DNA of 64,000 nt, taken from assembly GCF_028554725.1 (NCBI RefSeq), contig NC_071670.1, forward strand, positions 37,070,001-37,134,000, given 5' to 3'. The stretch's first letter is position 1. Each line of letters begins with the position of its first letter. Of the stretch, positions 12,101 to 22,742 are shown one piece after another. Made by a program: the position numbers and the translations under genes. Source of the stretch: Zeugodacus cucurbitae (lineage: Eukaryota; Arthropoda; Insecta; Diptera; Tephritidae). Under the pieces are notes generated by a model. The model did not search any database and was not told the DNA's origin. It saw only the letters and a program-made list of their open reading frames with translations.

Positions 12101-13380
12101 TTTATCAGTGTAAAATAGTAAGAAAGCGAAACTACCGTAGCAATAAGAGCACTTAAAGCAAGCTAGTTTAGAACTATCACCAATTATCGGTAAGTGGTTA
12201 TGCATTAAAGTTATCCTGATCCTTTAGTGAACTTTGAATTATATGAGACTTCTCTGGCACATGCGAGCAAGATTCTGGAGCTTTCGCTTTGCTCAAAGCT
12301 TTCTGCGCTTTTTATCAAATTTAAGGTTAACGCTTTTAAGCTTTAAGCTTCTTTAAGTTGGAAGATATGCTCTGTGTTATTGTATTTGACTGACCAAATT
12401 CCATAAATATATGTATGTATATATGAATATATTTTTAGCAAATATCCAGAGGCGCACAAACATCATATTATTAAAAGTGACTAAGAATTTTAAACGATCT
12501 TGTATGTTTGGGTGTTTATATATCTGAATGTGATTTCATTGTCCTAAGAGTTTATAGTTCACAAATATTTTGAAAATTTTTCTGTTGTTTTCTTTATAAA
12601 TGGAGTGATAAGGTTAAACCAAAAAGGTTTCGCTCGAGATTAGTAACTGTTATTTAAAAAAAATAATATTTCTAACAACTATTCTACGTCGGTCACCGTA
12701 TTTGTAAATATTTTTATTTTCTGAGTATTTACATATGTAAAGTTACTGAAACCAATTAGCTTTCTTCTGAAACTAGTTAAATATAATGGTGCGCTACATG
12801 TAGTAAATTTTAGTAACTAAAATACATAAATATGTTTCCTTTCCTTTCGTTTTTTCATATTTTTATTGTTGTGTTGTTTGATGAATGTACCGTTATGTAG
12901 GAAGTAAGTATTCGATTTGCACAAATAATTATATTGAATATTGACTTTATACATGTGACTTAAACTAAACAAATATAACTAAGGAAATAACACAATTTAT
13001 ATTCAAATAATCCATTTTTTCATTATAAAATAGTTTTTAAAACACAACAACTTCTACATATCAATATTTAAAATAATTATTATAAAAAAATAACATTTAT
13101 AAATATCATCAAACCACACGCACTTAAAAATATATAGTTATTAATGCAATGCTTAACTCTTGAATGCTTCAAATATAAACAAAATATTGTTAACACATCT
13201 ATGCCAATACTTTTAACAGCATTATTTCATTTTTGTGAATTTGTGTTAAAATGTGCATATAGATATTTATGTATTTAATGTTATTTTGAAACATTTACAT
13301 ATAAAATTTTGATATTTTATCAGGCGGAAACATCGGGCGACTACAAAAATGTCTTGGCTGCGCTACTGGGTGGAGCTTAA
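9127..13380 (+). CDS. AnxB10: Annexin B10, tandem copy 1
   Basis: Calcium-dependent phospholipid-binding annexin, closest in sequence to Drosophila AnxB10. Exons are 9127-9138, 9270-9978, 10357-10538 and 13324-13380, giving 319 residues; Drosophila AnxB10 is about the same size. Exon 1 encodes only MDYK. Four annexin repeats are visible, with GxGT-type calcium loops: MKGFGTDEE (about residue 28), MAGMGTDEE (about 100), EEKLGTDEE (about 176) and MDGAGTND (about 250). The end is ETSGDYKNVLAALLGGA. Intron 3 is unusually long (2.8 kb) compared with 70-115 bases in the other two copies, and has gathered repeats. An AATAAA lies at 13528-13533. It has more GC-ending codons than copies 2 and 3. All acceptors and donors are consensus, so it looks functional. 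Confidence 0.95.
10055..10271. mobile_element. Small MITE in annexin copy 1 intron 2
   Basis: The element is about 217 bp with inverted ends: TTAGGGTGGTTCTTAAC at the left and GTTAAGGACCACCCTAA at the right, differing at a single position across the arms. It has no coding capacity. Target-site duplication is unclear, so the superfamily is not assigned. It accounts for most of the extra length of this intron compared with copies 2 and 3. Confidence 0.7.
10539..13323 (+). other. Long intron 3 of annexin copy 1
   Basis: Spliced between GTAAGT at 10539 and CAG at 13321-13323. Its content is AT-rich, with an inverted-repeat segment near 11640-11900 and many AAGCTT-like words between 11190 and 12360. 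No coding exon was recognised. Confidence 0.7.
11640..11900. repeat. Imperfect inverted repeat (fold-back or MITE remnant)
   Basis: The left arm contains CGGAACTGAC and, further on, GGCGCCGGAACTT (about 11687-11722). The complement of the right arm (about 11852-11878) reads CGGAACTGACGAAATGGCGG then CGGAACTT. Similarity continues inward to TTAAGTGG/TAAGTGG. The match is interrupted by small gaps, so this is either an old MITE or a local inverted duplication. Confidence 0.5.
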
Positions 13381-13533
13381 GCTGCTATAATACTCTTTTA
13401 AATTAATACAGATTATCTATTCGAAATATTTTGTGCAATTGCTGCTACAACAATAACAACATATAGTAATTGACGTTGTAAACACAAAACATTTTAAGCT
13501 AGAAAAATTATATGCAGTTGTTAGAAAAATAAA

Positions 13534-13916
13534 GAAATATGTTTTAGCGTTTGAAATAAAACGTGTTTCTACTAAATAATAAATATATTTCTCATCATAT
13601 GTAGTCAAAGTACAAAACAAAGAGTTTAAAACTTTCATTTTTCATTCTTACCATCTTCATACAATTATGCCAAAGAGAAATCAAATATTTCATACAATCG
13701 TTACAGTTCTTGCTGATGACAAATTTATTTATGACTAAAAGCTTTAAATGAACTGGGGACAAATGTCTGAAACCGGATGACCGGATCGTATAAAGCCAAA
13801 TCTAAGAATATAGTATTGACGTTTTGCATTTCATTTGACATCCTTTTTTTCAAAATATTCCGATTTCTTGCCAGCAAACTCTCCAGCGATAAATTTTTCT
13901 CCAAAAGTTATAATTT
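13534..13916. other. 3' flank of annexin copy 1, part of the duplicated block
   Basis: This stretch is alignable to the 3' flank of copy 2 (about 17600-17950): both carry ACAATTATGCCAA, TCAAATATTTCATACA and CTGAAACCGGATGA in order. It is therefore part of the segmental duplication, not unique spacer. No gene seen. Confidence 0.6.
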
Positions 13917-15096
13917 TTATACTCTCGCAACAAATGTTGCTAAAGAGAGTATTATAGTTTTGTTCACATAACGGTTGTTTGTAACACCCAAAACTAAACG
14001 AGTTAGATATAGGGTTATATATACCAAAGTGATCAGGGTGAAGAGTGGAGTTCAAATCCGAATGTCTGTCTGTCCGTCCGTCCGTCCGTCCGTCTGTGCA
14101 AGCTATAACTTGAGTAAAAATTAAGATATCTTGATGAAACTTGGCACACTTATTTCTTGGCACCATAGGAAGGTTGCTTTCGAAAATGAGCAAAATCGGA
14201 CCACTGCCACGCCCACAAAATGGCGAAAACCGAAAACACATAAAGGGCCATAACTAAGCCATAAATAAAGCTATGGAAATAAAATTTGGTATGAAGGATC
14301 GCACTATAAAGGGGCATATTTGGATGTAATTTTTTTGGGGAAGTGGGCATGGCATCGCCCCCTACTAAGTTTTTTGTACATATCTCGCAAACCAATAAAG
14401 CTATATAAACCAAACTTTCTGCAGTCGTTTTTTTTATCCACTTCCTAATACAGTCCAAAAATGAAAGAAATCGGATCATAGCCACGCCCACCTCCCATAC
14501 AAAAGTTAGGTTGAAAATTACTAAAAGTGGGTTAACTCACTAAGGAAAAACGTCAGAAACACTAAATTTCACATAAGGAATGGCAGATGAAAGCTGCACT
14601 CAGAGTTTTTTACAAAATGGAAAATAGGCGTGGCGTCGCCCACTTATGGGTCAAAAACCATATCTCAGGAACTACTCGACCGATTTCAATGAAACTTGGT
14701 TTGTAACAGTTTCCTTACCTCCCAATAATATGTTGTGAAAATTGGCCAAATCGCTTCACAACCACGCCTACTTCCTATATACCAGAACTTAGAAGATGAT
14801 CTGAATCGTTTACTTTACAATATATATTGTATGCACTAGTGAAGATATCGGTGCAAAACTTTGCACAAATACTGTATTTATAGTGTGGCAGCCCATTTCT
14901 AAAAATCGCCTAAATCGGACCTAACCTCTATTATGGTTAATATTATGGTTTCCAACTTTCAATGGACTTTATACAATATATATGACGAATATGTGGGTCA
15001 AACTGTGTATTATATAATATAAATAAAGTTAAATAAATAAATTGCGAGAGTATAAAATGTTCGGTTACATCCGAACTTAGCCCTTCCTTACTTGTT
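13917..15096 (+). mobile_element. DINE-1/mini-me-like non-autonomous Helentron, copy A
   Basis: Begins with TATACTCTCGCAA and ends with its complement TTGCGAGAGTATA, followed by a short tail. The tail carries a 6-bp hairpin, GTTCGG...CCGAAC, and ends CCTTACTTGTT. Near the left end are a (TA)-rich tract, a core CAAAGTGATCAGGGTGAAG and a (GTCT/GTCC)n microsatellite at 14064-14095. The order (TA)n, core, (GTCY)n is the described hallmark of dipteran mini-me/DINE-1 elements, and sub-terminal inverted repeats with a 3' hairpin fit Helentrons. The interior has no real coding frame; long frames are by-products of repeated GGGCGTGGC-type segments. Four other copies lie in this window. Confidence 0.85.
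14064..14095 (+). repeat. (GTCY)n microsatellite in Helentron copy A
   Basis: GTCT twice, GTCC five times, then GTCT. The equivalent tract in copy B has only three GTCC units, so the tract varies between copies. Confidence 0.9.
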
Positions 15097-15440
15097 ACCC
15101 ATTTAATTAAGCTCATATGTGCTGATGCGGCTCAAACTTTATCAAATGACAATTATTATTGTTGTGTTAGATATACAGCATGTTCAAAAATTGTGAAATC
15201 TGCGTACTGGTTAAATCTCCAAAATTATACTGTACAATTTTCAAGAACTACATGGCCTTAATGTCCAAATAGACCAACATTTTAAATTACCGAAAAAGTT
15301 TATTTCACGACAATCAACGTTAGGTAGGTAAATTTCCGTTTCATGGAAACGCTTGCTTAATGATTTTTGATTTTTTTGTTGGAGACTTCTGAGTTTGGGT
15401 GTCATATTTATTATGCTAAGTTCACATATTCTTAAAACGT
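15097..15440. other. Spacer between annexin copies 1 and 2
   Basis: AT-rich sequence with no recognised gene. It lies between the Helentron and an RTE LINE fragment. Confidence 0.4.
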
Positions 15441-15685
15441 ATACAGAGGTCGTCATCAAAAGTGTGGTTTCTCATTCGATGCTCTGTTTGGTCTTTCATT
15501 GGAGAGGCTGTTTTATGTGGTGGGTCCCAAATCCTCCTTCTCACTTTAGCTCGCCTCCAAATGGATGTCTGCTGGCTAACCAGGGGGTACTTGGTTTAAA
15601 ACCGGAAGACGTGAGCTGAAATGAATGGCGCGCTCTGGTGGATTCGTCTATAATCGCGTAAGCGGTTCTTACGCCAAATATACAC
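15440..15685. mobile_element. RTE-type LINE composite: inverted 5' piece joined to 3' tail
   Basis: About 15450-15620 matches, in the same antisense orientation, the 5' part of the LINE at 41860-42075 (shared CTTTAGCTCGCCTCCAAA and GACCGGAAG.CGTGAGCTG). Immediately after it, GCGCGCTCTGGTGGATTCG and CGCGTAAGCGGTTCTTACGC match, in sense orientation, the 3' end of the related LINE at 55970-56020. The two halves are therefore in opposite orientations. Both parents are of the same RTE-like family. No coding potential remains. Confidence 0.7.
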
Positions 15686-16059
15686 ATATATATAGTTCAC
15701 AAATGTACTTATTTTCATTAAAGTATCTGTTTTAATATATAACATGTCTGGATTTAAAAATATGATGGAGCTCTTTTTATTTCTCGTTCGATAAGAGTTA
15801 GGGAATGTTTGGATTCCAATCAAGAATTTGAAACGTCCATTAGCTTTACTTATAATATACATATATGAATCTCGCATAATGGATGGAATGATTGGAAATA
15901 AAATTCGGTTGACTGGTGTATTTGAATTCCCACAGAAAAGAGAAAAAATAAAAAGCTCAAAGAGTCGATTATCATTTCATATACAATGCACTTTAACTAC
16001 AATACATAAACATTTAATTACTTATATGTATCATATATATGTATGTATATGCATTTTTA

Positions 16060-16234
16060 ATGTGCGAGAGCTTCCATTCACCGTGCGAGCAGGTTAGTGA
16101 AAGTAGCAGGTTTTTAGTCTGCTCATGAATTTTTAGAAGTAAACAAGAAGCAAGAAAGAAGAATTATACGAATTTTAGCGAAACGTCAGAAAATTATAAT
16201 AATTTGTACTAACCAACGTATTAAAATCAATAAA
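16060..16234 (+). promoter_or_regulatory. Promoter and 5' UTR of annexin copy 2
   Basis: Carries the shared block GCGAGAGCTTCCATTCA then CCGTGCGAGCAG (16064-16092). A weaker initiator-like TTTAGTCT is at 16113-16120, followed by GAAGTAAACAAG. The same pieces in the same order precede copies 1 and 3. The start site is inferred. Confidence 0.5.
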
Positions 16235-17459
16235 ATGGATTACAAAGTGAGTAAATAAACTTAAAAAACGATGAATATGTTGATTAACTATACAATTATG
16301 TTGCGTGTAATTATTGCTCTTATTAGCCAACGCCTACAGTTGTTCCCGCAGCCCCTTTTGACGCATCAGCAGATGCACAGGCGTTACGCGCCGCCATGAA
16401 AGGTTGGGGTACGGATGAGGAGGAAATCATCAACATTCTTACTGCTCGCACAAATGCACAGAGACAAGTAATCAAGGAACAATTCAAGACAGAGTTTGGT
16501 CGTGACTTAGTTGATGACTTGAAAAGTGAATTGGGTGGCAAATTTGAAGATGTGATTGTAGCTTTAATGACTCCGTCCGTGGAATATTTATGTAAGCACC
16601 TTCACAATGCCATGGCTGGTATGGGCACCGATGAGGAGACACTTGTCGAAATATTATGCACCAAAACAAATGAAGAAATGCATGAAATTGTCGCTGCTTA
16701 TGAGGCAATATATGATCGTCCGCTGGCGGAGCAAATGTGTAGTGAAACCTCTGGATTTTTTCGACGTTTGTTGACTCTCATCGTTACAGGAGTACGAGAT
16801 CCTGCGGGCACCGTTGACGCAAACCAAGCCCATGAGGACGCTGAGGCTTTATATGCGGCCGGTGAAGCACAGCTGGGCACAGATGAGGCAGTATTCAATC
16901 GTATTATGTCGCACAACAGTTTCGCACAATTGCGACTAATCTTTGATGAATACAAAGAGCTCTCGGGACAGACTATTGAGCAAGCTATTAAGCATGAGAT
17001 GAGTGGTGCTCTACATGATGCAATGATCGCCATTGGTAAGTGCAAAATTTCGCATATAATCTAAATAGATGATTCACGTATGTATTTTTGTGAAATTATG
17101 ATATTTTCAACAACAATAATGTATATGTGTTTATGCAGTTGAATGTGTTCAGTCGCCGGCTACCTTTTTCGCCAATCGTGTTTATAATGCCATGCAAGGT
17201 ATGGGAACAAATGATGACACTCTTATTCGCATAATTGTAAGTCGTTCTGAAATCGATTTGGCCAATATTAAAGATGAATTCGAACGTATTTTCAACCGTA
17301 CGTTGTACAGTGCTGTTGTGGTATGTTAAAAAACAGTATTTTCATTTAAAAAAATTATAAATTGTTTCATTTAATTTGATAAACTCAAAAAATCATTTAC
17401 AGTCGGAGACATCGGGTGACTACAAAAATGTCTTGGCTGCGCTTCTGGGTGGAGCCTAA
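16235..17459 (+). CDS. AnxB10: Annexin B10, tandem copy 2
   Basis: Second complete annexin B10 gene. Exons are 16235-16246 (MDYK), 16327-17035, 17139-17320 and 17403-17459, giving 319 residues with the same intron positions and phases as copy 1. Four annexin repeats are present, with loops MKGWGTDEE, MAGMGTDEE, EAQLGTDEA and MQGMGTND. It differs from copy 3 at PSVEYLCKHLH (copies 1 and 3 have PPVEYLCKQLH), YEAIYDRP, and NRVYNAMQGMG. The last exon reads NVLAALLGGA as in copy 1, whereas exons 2 and 3 are closer to copy 3. Introns are short (80-104 bases). Every splice site is GT/AG and there is no internal stop, so it is probably expressed. Confidence 0.95.
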
Positions 17460-18370
17460 GCTGCTATAACACTCTTTTAAATTAGTACAAAACATCTATT
17501 CGAAACAACAATAACAACATATGTATAGTAATTGACGTTGTAAATACAAACATTTTAACGTAGAAAAAAATATATACAGTTATTAGAAAAATTAAGAAAT
17601 ATATTTCAGTATTTGAAATAATATAAGTTTCAACTTAATAAGTAAATTATATTCATAACATTGATTTAAAGATTAATTTAATGGGATGACAGTTAAGCCT
17701 TGTGCCGAATTACAAAAACAAACGTATGTTAATGTTTTCATTATTCATTATTATCATCTGCGACATGGGCTTCATTTAAGTCAATACAATTATGCCAACA
17801 AGAAGTCAAATATTTCATACAGTCGTTAGACTTCTCGATGACTACAAATTTATTTTAATATCTTTAATTAAGCTGCGAACAAATTTTTGGAAACGGATAC
17901 TGAATTTTCTGAAACCGGATGAGGTCGCATGATTCAATATTCAGGAAACAATAATGTCTTTTTCTTCTTTTGTCAAATATAATGGAGAACTTTAAAGAAA
18001 ACTCAGACCTTTTTCCGTTGAGGCGATCTTTAATGGTGAACTTAGGAAATTCCATAAATACTGGAAGCTTTTCGGAGGCATTATTTTGGATGTCTGCTAA
18101 TGCCCCCTCCATAACTTCCTTAGACAGAACACGTTTTGTGTACCACTTTATTCGTTACTCACTCCAAAAGGTTTTTAAATTAAAATAATCCTATGAAGTA
18201 TTGAAACTTTTGCACTTTTCTATTAACCAGACACTATGCCCGGACATTAAAATTTAATTTAATTTTGATTCCATTAACCGGACAGTTGATTTTATCAATA
18301 AAATTATATTTTTTACACAAGTTATTTGTAGATCATTTATGATCAATATTGTATATTTTATTAACCCAAA
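17460..18370. other. 3' UTR and flank of annexin copy 2
   Basis: The first 150 or so bases match the copy 1 3' UTR (CAACAATAACAACATA, GTAATTGACGTTGTAAA). Further right lie segments shared with the copy 1 flank. From about 18000 onward the sequence is unique AT-rich spacer without a recognised gene. Confidence 0.55.
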
Positions 18371-18696
18371 AATATTGAGGAGCTCCTCTTAATCATTAGA
18401 TAAAAAGTAAGGAAATATTTGAATTCCGATTAAGAATTCGAAATGTCCTTTAGTTTTACTTATAATATACATGTATAAAAGTTCTGTTTCCGGATTTTCC
18501 ATTTAGTACCATATGCATGAATTGAAATAAAATTTGGTTGACTGGTGTATTTGAATTGCCATAGAAAAAAGAAAAAATAAATAAAAAGCTCAAAGTGTCG
18601 ATTATCATTTCATATACAATGCACTTGAACTACAATACATATGCATTTAATTACTTATATGTATCATATATATGTATGTATATGCATTTTTAATGT

Positions 18697-18882
18697 GCGA
18701 GAGCTTCCATTCACCGTGCGAGCAGGTTAGTGAAAGTTGCAGGTATTTAGTCTGCTCATGAATTTTTAGAAGTAAACAAGAAGCAGGAAAGAGAATTATA
18801 CGATTTTTTACGAAACGTCAGAATATATAATTGTCATAAAATTATAGTAATTTGTGTTAATCAACGTAATAAAATCATTAAA
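18697..18882 (+). promoter_or_regulatory. Promoter and 5' UTR of annexin copy 3
   Basis: Near-identical to the copy 2 upstream region: GCGAGAGCTTCCATTCA, CCGTGCGAGCAGG, TATTTAGTCTGCTC and GAAGTAAACAAGAAG. The homology to copy 2 reaches back several hundred bases, to about 18375. Confidence 0.5.
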
Positions 18883-20103
18883 ATGGATTACACAGTGAGT
18901 AACTAAACAAAAAATGCGATAAATATATTGATTAACACTACATTTCTGTTATGTGTAATTATTGCTGTTATTAGCCAACGCCCACAGTTGTTCCCGCAGC
19001 CCCTTTTGACGCATCAGCAGACGCACAAGCGTTACGCGCCGCCATGAAAGGTTGGGGTACGGATGAGGAGGAAATCATCAACATTCTTACAGCCCGTACA
19101 AATGCACAGAGACAAGTAATCAAGGAACAATTCAAGACAGAATTAGGGCGCGATTTGGTCGATGACTTGAAAAGTGAATTGGGTGGCAAATTTGAAGATG
19201 TTATTTTGGCTCTTATGACACCGCCCGTAGAATATTTGTGCAAGCAGCTCCACAATGCCATGGCTGGTATGGGCACCGATGAAGAGACACTTGTCGAAAT
19301 ATTATGCACCAAAACAAATGAAGAAATGCATGAGATTGTAGCTGCTTATGAGGCTAAATATGATCGTCCGCTGGCGGAGCAAATGTGTAGTGAAACCTCT
19401 GGCTATTTCCGACGTTTGTTGACTCTCATTGTTACAGGAGTACGCGATCCTGTGGGCTCAATCGACCCAACTAAAGCACAAGAAGATGCCGAAGCTTTAT
19501 ATGCAGCTGGCGAAGCCAAACTGGGCACAGATGAGGCAGTATTCAATCGTATTATGTCGCACAGCAGTTTTGCACAATTGCGGCTCATCTTTGATGAATA
19601 CAAAGAGCTCTCGGGACAGACTATTGAACAAGCAATCAAGCATGAGATGAGTGGTGCTCTACATGATGCAATGATGGCCATCGGTAAGTGCGAAATTTCG
19701 CATATAATCTAAATAGATGATTCATGCATGTATTTTTGTGAAATTATGTTATTTTTTCACTAAATTGTTCATTACAACAATGTGCATGTGTTTATGCAGT
19801 TGAATGCGTTCAGTCACCTGCTGCCTTTTTCGCCAATCGACTTTATAATGCCATGAAAGGTATGGGAACAAATGATGACACTCTTATTCGCATAATTGTA
19901 AGTCGTTCTGAAATCGATTTGGCTAATATTAAAGATGAATTCGAACGTATTTACAACCGTACGTTGTACAGTGCTGTTGTGGTAAGTAATTGAAAAAAAA
20001 CTCGTATTTTGTTTATAAATTGATAAACTCATAAAATCATTTGCAGTCGGAGACCTCTGGAGACTACAAAAAGGCCTTGACAGCACTTCTTGGTGGAGCT
20101 TAA
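18883..20103 (+). CDS. AnxB10: Annexin B10, tandem copy 3
   Basis: Third complete annexin B10 gene. Exons are 18883-18894 (MDYT), 18975-19683, 19800-19981 and 20047-20103, 319 residues. Calcium-loop motifs are MKGWGTDEE, MAGMGTDEE, EAKLGTDEA and MKGMGTND. The first 70 or so codons of exon 2 are almost identical in DNA to copy 2. The last exon (ETSGDYKKALTALLGGA) is unlike copies 1 and 2 and more like Drosophila AnxB10, which ends in an RALTALLG-type sequence. A polyadenylation AATAAA lies at about 20297-20302, only about 40 bases from the opposite-strand signal of TIPRL. Gene appears intact. Confidence 0.95.
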
Positions 20104-20387
20104 AGTGCTGTAACAGTATATTGCGATGGCTGTCACTGAAAGTGTTTTAATTATATTTCAAACAAAAAAAATCTCAAGTGCCTTTTTAGCAAAAGAAAAA
20201 AAAATTTTAATGTGGCAACGAATTATTTTTAACAAGCATCAATGTAAAAATTCGTCCAATTTCGTTTAAAACTATTTAATGTTTAATTATTGATTGAATA
20301 AAAGAAATTTAATTACTTTCAAACTGGGTGGTTTTTGATCTTTATTTTTAAAATTGCTTATCATATTATTGTTAATTTTTTAACTAT
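20104..20387. other. Convergent 3' ends of annexin copy 3 and TIPRL
   Basis: AATAAA on the plus strand at about 20297 serves the annexin, and AATAAA on the minus strand (TTTATT at 20341-20346) serves TIPRL. The two transcripts probably end within a few dozen bases of each other. Confidence 0.6.
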
Positions 20388-21398
20388 TTACTTGAAATAC
20401 AATTTATAAGCTTTCTTTTCCTTAATCGGTAGGTAGTTCTCAATTTCATTGGGTACTGTGAAAAATGGCGGTGGTACCTGCAAATCAAAAACAACATTTG
20501 TATATATAGACGTACACATATTAAAAATGTGTCTTTAAGAACTTACATTTTTGAGCTCACTGTATGTGGCTTCACGTTTCGTAAACTCCTTAAATATATA
20601 ATTATTTTCGATCTCATAATGAAAGCGAGTATCGTGCATTTTAAGCAGCACATTATCGACGCGTAGGAAATGTCTAAGTAATATAAAGAAACCGGACGGC
20701 ATAACGCGCTGAAAAGAAAACAATTATTTTAATATATATATCAATATAGATGTTTCGAAAAAAGCGTCTGCAGCTTACAATTTTTACTGAACATGATGAA
20801 ATCCCATTGTCATGCAGTTCGTCTTCGAACAAAGTGAGATCATGATAAAATAGTATTTTTTCACGTTGCATCAGTTTGAATTTATTCAGTGACAAATCTG
20901 AATTTTCTACTCGAAATTTTTCATTCAAGGTACCTTGGTAGTCGGTAGTAAATGTCCAATCAAACGGTTTAAATTTTTCTTCCATATGACAATCAGGTCT
21001 GCTCTCCTTCCACTCTTGAGCGCAGGCAACTTGTAGTGCCTGTTTCCCGTTTTCAACCAGCCGTAATGAGTCCATCGGCAGAAATTCTAAAAGTGCGCCA
21101 TCTTTGTGTTTTAGTGATAACTTATTTTTGTGGAATACCATATCGGGCAGGTGTGGCAGTTCAAGTGCGTAGCGATAAGTACATAACTCACAGCATTCAT
21201 CTTCATTTTGTTTGCAATTGTCATCTTGACCTTTTTTGCAAATACTTTTAAGTATATGTGATTTGAGGTAGCTTATGTGCCAATTCTGAAAGTCAATTGT
21301 CTCGCTGTCAACTGGTAAGCGGGGTACCAATTCGTCCTATAGACGCAAAATGTTAGTGATTCTACAACCATGGACTTTGTGTTACGACTTACCTCCAT
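20388..21398 (-). CDS. Tiprl: TIP41-like protein (TIPRL), PP2A-family phosphatase regulator
   Basis: TIP41/TIPRL binds catalytic subunits of PP2A-type phosphatases and links to TOR signalling in yeast and animals. Exons on the minus strand are 21398-21393 (ATG GAG), 21336-20779, 20708-20547 and 20477-20388, giving 271 residues, close to human TIPRL (272). Characteristic family segments are visible: FQNWHISYLKSHIL, LPHLPDMVFHKNKLSL, DSLRLVENGKQALQVACAQ, KPFDWTFTTDYQGTL, ILFYHDLTLFEDELHDNGIS, RVMPSGFFILLRHFLRVD and the end PNEIENYLPIKEKKAYKLYFK. All introns are GT/AG and short. The short first coding exon (MEDELVPRL across the junction) is supported by a clean donor GTAAGT and acceptor. It is divergent from the CUSTOS-like gene. 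Confidence 0.94.
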
Positions 21399-21886
21399 AA
21401 TACTTAAAATTTAATAAGGATACTTTATACAATTTATGCGTTTTTATAGTTTATAATTTGTTATTTGTGCACATAAATTATATTTTCGCCGAAGAAAGGC
21501 TGCTCATATAAATGATTACAGATTTTGTTTTTGTGCTATTTTATTTTGCGCTGACATTCGTTGGCTGTCGGCAAAGCCGTTTTTAACAGTGTCCACCGCT
21601 TACCAGTTGAATACGTTAGAAAGTTTATTCAGTTAACAATTTCAAAAAACAATATTAATTGAAAGTAACATTTTTTGTATTTGAAATGACATTTAGATCA
21701 GAAAAAAATAGAAAAATATAAATCTTTTTGAATGAAATGTTTCAACAAGTTGTGAATGGATGGAAACAGCTGTTTCAGTGCGAACAATTGTGAATTTTTC
21801 TACTTTGCTGTGATCGTGATAATAAACAACACCAATTGTAATAAAGTTTGTTATTAATAATATTTAGTTTATATATAAAAATAAAT
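21399..21886. promoter_or_regulatory. Shared divergent promoter region, TIPRL / CUSTOS-like
   Basis: A 488-base gap separates two start codons on opposite strands, so both promoters must be here. No clear TATA box; sequence between 21540 and 21620 is locally less AT-rich (GCGCTGACATTCG, GCAAAGCCG). Start sites cannot be placed by eye. Confidence 0.45.
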
Positions 21887-22665
21887 ATGGTCTCAAAACC
21901 TAATGATACGGATTCGAGCGATTCCGATGATGGAGATGATGAACGAATGCGTCAGTTCCTGGAAGCGGCGGACACTACTTTGTTAACCAACACCATGTTT
22001 CAACAGACAGAAAAACAAAGTACAACTAAAGATAAGACTCCTGAAAAAGTGGTTCAAATCACTTTAGAACAGAAAGGTTACTAACAGTCAACATATTTGA
22101 GTATGTTTTACCAACGTTTACTATTGTAGGCCCTAAATCAAACCGCTATTTGCTGGACGATAACTTGGAAGCTAATGTAGACTTCATCGCTACAGAGTCA
22201 ACACAGAAATTTGTCGGAAAGAAATTGTCTGAACTTATAGCAAAACATGTGGAATTTTTTAATATTGACCCACCATCAAAAGTTAAAAAAACGAGTAGAA
22301 ACCGTGTTACTTTACTAGCAGGGGCAGATTGTTATGTAAAGTCCTATGAAGAATTTGAATACGAAACGATGGGCCCAACACACCGTCCTGAGATAAAGCG
22401 AAGAAAAGTAGATATTGAAGAGGAACCTCCCGAGGAAGAACTCTTTAATTTGGCAACGGTAACTGCGGACGACATCACCAGTGGAAAGCTTATATCCGGT
22501 TGGTCGTCCCAGCCAGAACGAAAGGATAAACATTTTCACTATAAAAGTGATTCAGTTGGCACGCTCCATTTCAAACCTGTGGAAAATGAGTTTACAAAGC
22601 TCCGTAACAAAAATAAGTGGAATGAAGCGAAGATAAAACAAAAAAGAAATTTAAAATTAGTATAA
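21887..22665 (+). CDS. CUSTOS-like protein
   Basis: Exons 21887-22076 and 22130-22665, giving 241 residues; the 53-base intron has a weak donor (GTTACT) and a normal TAG acceptor, and splicing keeps the frame (EQK then GPKSNRY). The start at 21887 (MVSKPNDTD) is preferred over an in-frame leader from 21848 because that leader is hydrophobic junk in AT-rich sequence. Visible features: acidic serine-rich N-terminus (DSSDSDDGDDERMRQFLEAAD), a middle segment STQKFVGKKLSELIAKHVEFF, then VTLLAGADCYVKSYEEFEY, an acidic patch, and a basic C-terminus. The order resembles vertebrate CUSTOS, a nuclear-envelope Wnt modulator with an xEFRAHVAKKL-type segment. The assignment is by remembered pattern only, and the function in flies is not known to me. 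An AATAAA lies at about 22691. Confidence 0.6.
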
Positions 22666-22742
22666 TTTTTTTTCGCCTCTTTAATTAAAAAATAAACTTA
22701 AAAGACTAATTACTAAAATTATAATCATGTAGTTAATATTTT

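Noticed and set aside
13831..14491. Minus-strand frames of 113-136 residues in Helentron copy A
   Set aside because: They lie in the non-autonomous Helentron and recur in copies B and D; they reflect repeat sequence, not a gene.
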